Assembly: GCF_048007035.1 (NCBI RefSeq)
Contig: NZ_CP180355.1
Coordinates: forward strand, 2,418,001 to 2,482,000
Length of the DNA stretch: 64,000 nt
Source: Imperialibacter sp963977595
Lineage (GTDB): Bacteria > Bacteroidota > Bacteroidia > Cytophagales > Cyclobacteriaceae
Reading direction: 5' to 3'
The notes below the pieces were generated by a model. That model was not told where the DNA came from. It was given only the letters and a program-made list of their open reading frames with translations, and did no database searches. Below are positions 59,109 to 64,000 of this stretch, in pieces (positions within the stretch are counted from its first letter, which is position 1; each line of letters opens with the position of its first letter). Position numbers and translations under genes: made by a program.

Positions 59109-61340
59109 CTAGTTCGAACCGTCTTTGAATTTATCGAACCTTGTTTTGCTGTCTACCCTTGGGTACACATTGTTGCTTTGCTGAATGTCAGGAATCTCGT
59201 TTTTAGGATCCAGTTTGATGCCTATTACCTGCTTGTCTTTAGCAAACACCTTGGTTACCTGCTGTTCGTTGAGTCTCCATATTTCTGCCGGAATCTTCTC
59301 CACTTCTTTGGTGCCGTCAGCATAAGACCACTCGATAATGATAGGCATCATCAGTCCGCCTTCATTTTTGAAAGTAACTTCATAGAAGTTCTTTTCGGCA
59401 TTTCTTTTCTGAATGGCTTTATCGTCCACAGAGTTCTTGAACTCACCATATTCGGAGCTTTTTGTGTTGGCCATGGTAAATGGCTTTGGCGCAGCAAGGC
59501 CATTTTCTACCGGAGTATCATCTCCTCCGAGTGTACCATCACCACTTACTTTGACCTGATTTTCGAAGCCCTTGGCATCAATGTTCATTTTGTACCAGGT
59601 AACTTTATCTACGGCTATGTCGCAGGCATCCACACTGTAAAACCAGCCCTTCCAAAACCAGTCAAGGTCAACGGCCGAAGCGTCTTCCATGGTTCTGAAG
59701 AAGTCGGCAGGTGAAGGGTGCTTAAATGCCCATCGCTGCGCATATTCCTTGAAAGCTGCATCGAAAAGCTCGGGGCCCATCACTGTTTCACGCAACAGTA
59801 CGAGGCCAGCTGAGGGCTTGCCATACGCTTCGTAGCCCAATGAACGTCCGTTTTCCGGGTTGGTCATGATGGGGCGAAGGTCATTTTTCTCGCCCTTCAT
59901 ATAGTTGATGACACCGGCTGGCGTGCCCCAGGTGGTGTTGAAACCAGGGTAGTTTTCAACAACTGTCTGGTGCTCAAGGAAGGTGTTGATGCCTTCATCC
60001 ATCCAGGCCCACTGGCGCTCATCATTGTTGATGATCATGGGGAAGTAGTTGTGGCCTACCTCATGCACAATTACGCCCACCATGCCTTCGAGTGTCCTTT
60101 GCGAATACGTGCCGTCGGGGTTCGGACGGCCAAAGTTGAAGCAAATCATTGGATACTCCATACCAATCGAGGCGGTGTGTATCGATTGTGCCACCGGATA
60201 AGGATAGTCGATGGTGTATTTCGAATAGGTCTTTAATGTGTTTACCACTGCTTTGGTTGACTCTTTTTCCCAAAGAGGATTTCCTTCCTTTGGATAAAAG
60301 CTCATAGCCAAAGGCGTGTTGTTTTCAAACTTCACAGCCTGGGCGTCCCAGATAAACTTTCTTGATGAAACAAAGGCAAAGTCACGCACGTTGTCGGCCT
60401 TATAAACCCAGGTTTTAGTACCCTTGGCTCGTGACTTCTCGTTTTGGATGGCCTCCTCTTGCGAAATGATTATTACCGGCTTGTCGAAGCTTTTCTTTGC
60501 TCTCTCAAGGCGCTCAAGCTGCGTAGCTGTGAGCACCTCTTTTGGGTTCTGCAAAACGCCCGTTGAAGCTACCACATGATCAGCCGCAGTGGTGATGCGC
60601 ACGGTGTAGTCGCCAAAAGCCAGGGCAAACTCACCAGAGCCCAGAAACTGCTTGTTTTGCCAGCCATTTACATCATCGTACACCGCCATGCGTGGAAACC
60701 ACTGGGCGATGGTGTACAAATAGTTGCCATCCTTGGGGAAATATTCATAGCCCGAGCGGCCTCCCAGCTGCATACGGTCGTTGATGGTGTATGACCAGGC
60801 CACTTTGAAAGAGACTTCAGCGCCCGACTTCAGCGGCTGCGGAAGATCTACCCGCATCATGGTTTTATTGATTGTGTAAGGAATGGCTTTGCCATCTACC
60901 GTCTTTACTGAGGCGATTTTGAAGCCTCCGTCGAAGTCCTGATCCTTTGTGATCCGCTGCTGCAGCGACTTTCCCGAAATGGTATCAGGCATGCTGCTGG
61001 AAGACACCAGCGGAGTGTTGGAGTCCTTCGCTCTCATGTTCTGGTCGAGTTGCAACCAAAGATACTTGAGCTGGTCCGGAGACTGATTGTGATAGGTGAT
61101 TGTTTCTTCACCGGTCACCGACTGGTTGTTGTCGTTAAGGGTTACCGAAATATCGTAGTCGGCTTTTTGTTGCCAGTACTCCCGTCCGGGAGCTCCTGAA
61201 GCGGTTCGGTAGGTGTTTGGCGTGGGCAGCATGGTGCCCATTTGCTCAAATTTCTGGCCCCAGGTTCCTTGCGCATAGCTATGGCTGGAAAATATTGCAA
61301 CCACTATCAGCGTTTTTAATGTTCTAATCAAAATTGTCAT
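59109..61340 (-). CDS. M1 family zinc metallopeptidase, exported
   Basis: A 743-residue protein with a signal peptide (MTILIRTLKTLIVVAIFSSHSYAQ). The N-terminal beta-saddle domain spans about 45-250. The catalytic domain has the exopeptidase-type GMEYP motif in ASIGMEYPMICF, and the zinc motif HEVGHNYFP with the third ligand Glu in WMDEGINTFLE, so it is complete. A C-terminal segment after about 600 is beta-rich. M1 enzymes remove N-terminal residues from peptides; the Bacteroidota forms are secreted and serve peptide nutrition. Single gene between two terminators. Confidence 0.94.
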   Translation of the reverse strand: MTILIRTLKTLIVVAIFSSHSYAQGTWGQKFEQMGTMLPTPNTYRTASGAPGREYWQQKADYDISVTLNDNNQSVTGEETITYHNQSPDQLKYLWLQLDQNMRAKDSNTPLVSSSSMPDTISGKSLQQRITKDQDFDGGFKIASVKTVDGKAIPYTINKTMMRVDLPQPLKSGAEVSFKVAWSYTINDRMQLGGRSGYEYFPKDGNYLYTIAQWFPRMAVYDDVNGWQNKQFLGSGEFALAFGDYTVRITTAADHVVASTGVLQNPKEVLTATQLERLERAKKSFDKPVIIISQEEAIQNEKSRAKGTKTWVYKADNVRDFAFVSSRKFIWDAQAVKFENNTPLAMSFYPKEGNPLWEKESTKAVVNTLKTYSKYTIDYPYPVAQSIHTASIGMEYPMICFNFGRPNPDGTYSQRTLEGMVGVIVHEVGHNYFPMIINNDERQWAWMDEGINTFLEHQTVVENYPGFNTTWGTPAGVINYMKGEKNDLRPIMTNPENGRSLGYEAYGKPSAGLVLLRETVMGPELFDAAFKEYAQRWAFKHPSPADFFRTMEDASAVDLDWFWKGWFYSVDACDIAVDKVTWYKMNIDAKGFENQVKVSGDGTLGGDDTPVENGLAAPKPFTMANTKSSEYGEFKNSVDDKAIQKRNAEKNFYEVTFKNEGGLMMPIIIEWSYADGTKEVEKIPAEIWRLNEQQVTKVFAKDKQVIGIKLDPKNEIPDIQQSNNVYPRVDSKTRFDKFKDGSN

Positions 61341-61455
61341 GTGAGTTAATATTATTTGCCGAAAATAAATAAGTGCTACGAATTGTCATTAAAATACTTG
61401 GTTGAAGGGTGTTTTTTATTGGGAAACGGGAAATGCCGACTGTGCGCCAGACAGC

Positions 61456-61488
61456 AAAAAGCCCGGTCGGGCATAAACCAGACCGGGC
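61456..61488 (-). terminator. Terminator after the TonB receptor gene
   Basis: GCCCGGTC at 61461-61468 pairs with GACCGGGC at 61481-61488; on the minus strand the stem is followed by TTTTTGCTG. It lies 30 bp past the stop codon at 61518. Confidence 0.85.
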
Positions 61489-61517
61489 ATAAATACTTAT
61501 TTGTCGAGAAAGGCCTA

Positions 61518-64000
61518 TTAAAAGGTAAATCCTAATCGGGCGTAATAATATGCTCCAGAGAAGCCCATTTGCACAGAGTCCCAATATCCTCCGGAGTCAG
61601 TCCAGTCCGCATCTTGCTTGCTGGGGTAGACATTGAACAGATTATTACTTCCCAGAGTAAAGTCTGCCTTTGGGCTGATCTTGTAAGATATGTTCAAATC
61701 AATAACAGTCCTTGGGTCATATACATCCTTAGATGCTTGCAGAGCGGCGCCGGGAGTGCCTCCGAAGTCAGCATCGGATTCGAAAACCTCCCAGCCCAAA
61801 ACCGTAATCTTGCTGAACTGAGTCGCTGCGGCAGCAACGGAGAATTTCGACATCGTAAAACCGGCGTTCAGACCAAACTTATATTTTGGCGCCGCTGCCT
61901 GCAGAAAGTATTGCTCCCGGGGGCCATAAAAGACGTCTGCGTCGAGATTGCCATTTTTGATGTTCGCTATTTCCAGATCGTTGACGTTGCCAACTAAACC
62001 AAGACTCAATTTGTTGTCTCCGATATATTTTTTCCAGGTGACCACCAAGTCAACTCCCTTAGTTTTGGTATCAATGCCGTTGACAAAAAACTGCGCTGAC
62101 ACCACATTGAGATTGAGCTGACTGGCATCAAAATAGTCTGTCAGCACGATGCGGTTGTCCACATTGATAAAGTACCCATCTATTGTGGCGCTAAATTCGC
62201 CCTTATTGTAAGTCAGCCCCACAGATTTGTTGACGGCTGTCTCTTGCTTAAGCGGTTGAATGCCAAATCCCCTGGTAACCGGACTGTTGTTGGGCGAAAG
62301 CAGTACCTCCTCGGCAGTACCTCCTACAAAGTTTGTAAATCGCAGGTTATAGTAAACCTGGGCAAGCGACGGTGCCCTGAAGCCTGTCGAAATGGAGCCC
62401 CGAACCGCCAATCCCTCAGTCACCTTGTATCTGATAGCACCCTTAAAGTTGGTGGTATTGCCGAAATCACTATAATGTTCAAATCGAACTGCGCCACTTA
62501 TCAGCAAGTTATCGGAAAGGTTGAGCTCCCCGTCTCCATAAACACCGAGGTTAGACCGGTTTTTGTCGACCTCATTGGCTAAACTATAACCCGGAAAACC
62601 TTGTGAACCACCCGGTCTTTCCTCACCGGTAATTGGATCAACTGGTATCACCTGAGAAGGGCTGCTTACAACCTGACCATTTTCATCATAAGTGGCATAT
62701 GACCCTTCTTCTCCGGCAAAAATGATGAAGTTTTCAGTTCGATATTCCATTCCAAATGCCAGGTTGGCGCCGGCCATCACCTCTTTATAATATTTGGAAA
62801 AATCAAGGCCTGTGGTGTTTTGTGCAATGCTGTGCCCTCCTGCGTCAAACTCAGTGGGAGAGGCCTCTTCAAGCGAAGCGTTTACGGTGTTCTTAATGTT
62901 GTAATGAAAGAAGTTCTTCCCGTATGTGTTATTAAAATCCATACGCCAGCCATTTGCCATCTTGTGCCTGATGCCAGCCGATGCAGAAACATCGGTGATA
63001 ATGGAAGTGATACGGGGCGTAAATCCATCGGGATAAATACTAATGACGTTTCGTGCCGTTTCGTTGTCTCTGGTGAAGGCATAAGCGTCGGTTGACCGGT
63101 AGTTTCTGCCACCAAAAGCATAAAATTCGGTGTTGTCTCCGATAGGCACGGCGGAGTTGATAATAAAGTTAAAGCCATTCAGGCCAGCCTCTCCAAACCC
63201 TTCACGAAAAGAGGCTCCGGGACGCAGCGTTCTGTCTTTTGATATCACCTGCGTAGTAATGTTGGCAAAGCCACCTTTTTCGCCCAGGGGTACACCATAA
63301 TTGGCATCAAACTTCACCGTGTTGCCATCGAAGCTTTTGTCCGAGTCGTACAATCTGTTCTTGCCGTTTGCGTTCGGCACCGTAGCATCAAAATCATCCG
63401 CATTCTGGGTAGTGTAAGCGCCATAAGTGAGGCTGCCCGTAAGTCCGTCAGTTTGATCCTTTAATACAATATTGATGACTCCCGCAATGGCATCTGAACC
63501 ATACTGCGCTGAGGCGCCGTCACGCAGTACTTCAATTCGTTTGATTGCCGCTACCGGAATACTGTTCATATCGGTGCCTGTATTGCCCCGCCCTCTTGTT
63601 CCAAACACATTGATCAGTGACGACTGATGGCGCCGTTTTCCATTGATCAACACCAGGGTTTGGTCTGGCCCCATGCCTCGGAGTGACGCTGGGTCGATAT
63701 GATCGGCTCCGTCGGAACCAGATTGCTTCGAAGCATTGAAGGAGGGAGCTGCGTACTGCAAAATTTGGTTGATCTCTATCTGGCCGTTTCTGGTAGGAAT
63801 ATCTGCTATATCAATCACGTCGATGGCTACCGGCGACTCAAAGGAGGATCTGTTGTAGCTGCGAGATCCTACCACCTGTATTTCTCCCAGCGTAATGCCT
63901 TCGGCAAGGGTGATATTTATCTCTGCCTGACCTGTAAACGGAACCTGCTGCGTTTTATAGCCTATGTAACTGAATACCAACACCGCATTTGGGTTGGCGA
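61518..64000 (-). CDS. TonB-dependent receptor, 5' end outside the window
   Basis: The minus strand is open from the right edge to the stop at 61518, about 827 residues. The first visible residues (ANPNAVLVFSYIGYKTQQVPF, GQAEINITL) belong to a CarboxypepD_reg-like domain, so the true start lies beyond 64000. The plug domain follows at about residues 40-170: SFNASKQSGSDGADHIDPASLRGMGPDQ, LVLINGKRRH, IKRIEVLRDGASAQYGSDAIAGVINIVLK. The remainder is a 22-stranded-type barrel ending YYARLGFTF, with a terminal Phe for outer-membrane insertion. No SusD-like gene is adjacent in the window, so it resembles siderophore- or metal-type receptors more than SusC. Substrate unknown. Confidence 0.93.
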   Translation of the reverse strand, partial: ANPNAVLVFSYIGYKTQQVPFTGQAEINITLAEGITLGEIQVVGSRSYNRSSFESPVAIDVIDIADIPTRNGQIEINQILQYAAPSFNASKQSGSDGADHIDPASLRGMGPDQTLVLINGKRRHQSSLINVFGTRGRGNTGTDMNSIPVAAIKRIEVLRDGASAQYGSDAIAGVINIVLKDQTDGLTGSLTYGAYTTQNADDFDATVPNANGKNRLYDSDKSFDGNTVKFDANYGVPLGEKGGFANITTQVISKDRTLRPGASFREGFGEAGLNGFNFIINSAVPIGDNTEFYAFGGRNYRSTDAYAFTRDNETARNVISIYPDGFTPRITSIITDVSASAGIRHKMANGWRMDFNNTYGKNFFHYNIKNTVNASLEEASPTEFDAGGHSIAQNTTGLDFSKYYKEVMAGANLAFGMEYRTENFIIFAGEEGSYATYDENGQVVSSPSQVIPVDPITGEERPGGSQGFPGYSLANEVDKNRSNLGVYGDGELNLSDNLLISGAVRFEHYSDFGNTTNFKGAIRYKVTEGLAVRGSISTGFRAPSLAQVYYNLRFTNFVGGTAEEVLLSPNNSPVTRGFGIQPLKQETAVNKSVGLTYNKGEFSATIDGYFINVDNRIVLTDYFDASQLNLNVVSAQFFVNGIDTKTKGVDLVVTWKKYIGDNKLSLGLVGNVNDLEIANIKNGNLDADVFYGPREQYFLQAAAPKYKFGLNAGFTMSKFSVAAAATQFSKITVLGWEVFESDADFGGTPGAALQASKDVYDPRTVIDLNISYKISPKADFTLGSNNLFNVYPSKQDADWTDSGGYWDSVQMGFSGAYYYARLGFTF

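Noticed and set aside
61518..64000. SusC-type glycan receptor
   Set aside because: No SusD-like gene is adjacent in the window, and the visible barrel and plug look more like siderophore or metal receptors. The upstream side is outside the window, so this is not final.
1..64000. tRNA, rRNA, CRISPR array, insertion sequence, prophage or integron
   Set aside because: None was seen on either strand by eye: no repeat-spacer pattern, no transposase or integrase-like protein and no cloverleaf-like sequence in the gaps. A dedicated tRNA search has not been run.

Overview
The window looks like chromosomal DNA of a member of the Bacteroidota, most likely a Cytophagales-type marine or soil heterotroph. 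The signs are: several candidate promoters of the Bacteroidota type (TTTG-like box, about 19 bp, TAnnTTTG-like box); start codons without clear Shine-Dalgarno sequences; a C-terminal type IX secretion sorting region on a CotH protein; a TonB-dependent receptor with a CarboxypepD_reg-like N-terminus; and families typical of the phylum (DUF4251, Rrf2, large TPR-CHAT proteins, DUF6909-like). The genus cannot be fixed from the sequence alone. I saw no rRNA, tRNA, CRISPR array, insertion sequence or prophage, so this is ordinary core and accessory chromosome.

Layout. 1-5.2 kb: a surface protein cut by the left edge, and a secreted TPR-CHAT protease-like protein. 5.3-14 kb: amidase, Rrf2 regulator with an SLC13 permease, S9 peptidase, a lipoprotein with three internal repeats, and a DUF4251 protein. 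14-18 kb: polA and a PLP-dependent ammonia-lyase/racemase. 17.9-25.5 kb: a five-gene minus-strand metal-efflux operon (response regulator, sensor kinase, TolC, adaptor, HME-RND pump) with a tandem-repeat regulator site in front of the pump genes. 25.5-34 kb: Rieske protein, class V aminotransferase coupled to a metallopeptidase/propeller/barrel protein, DUF427, ferritin, small membrane proteins and a PPP-type phosphatase. 34-44 kb: gdhA, a DUF6909-like protein, a CASTOR/POLLUX-type channel, a LemA-TPM-TPM operon, methyltransferase and patatin. 44-51 kb: VOC, DinB, SDR, two perfect DnaA boxes, and a tight minus-strand operon DUF4956-HlyD-TolC-CotH. 51-64 kb: thioredoxin/TPR protein, YjbQ, beta-helix lipoprotein, prfA, haem lipoprotein, TPR lipoprotein, tag, M28 peptidase, an unknown exported protein, M1 peptidase, and a TonB receptor cut by the right edge.

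The most promising candidate for an undescribed system is the DUF4956-HlyD-TolC-CotH operon (about 45.7-50.3 kb). It has the adaptor and outer-membrane channel of an export machine but no recognisable pump; a small DUF4956 membrane protein takes the inner-membrane place, and a secreted CotH-type kinase is the last gene. Other points of interest are three small membrane-protein ORFs in intergenic gaps (one with its own promoter and terminator), the RG-rich insert in the CHAT protein, a HEFRH metallopeptidase fused to a propeller and barrel, and a pair of perfect DnaA boxes in an AT-rich gap.

Many start codons were moved inward from the longest reading frame, because the longer versions began at TTG or GTG, ran through a promoter, or hid a signal peptide.
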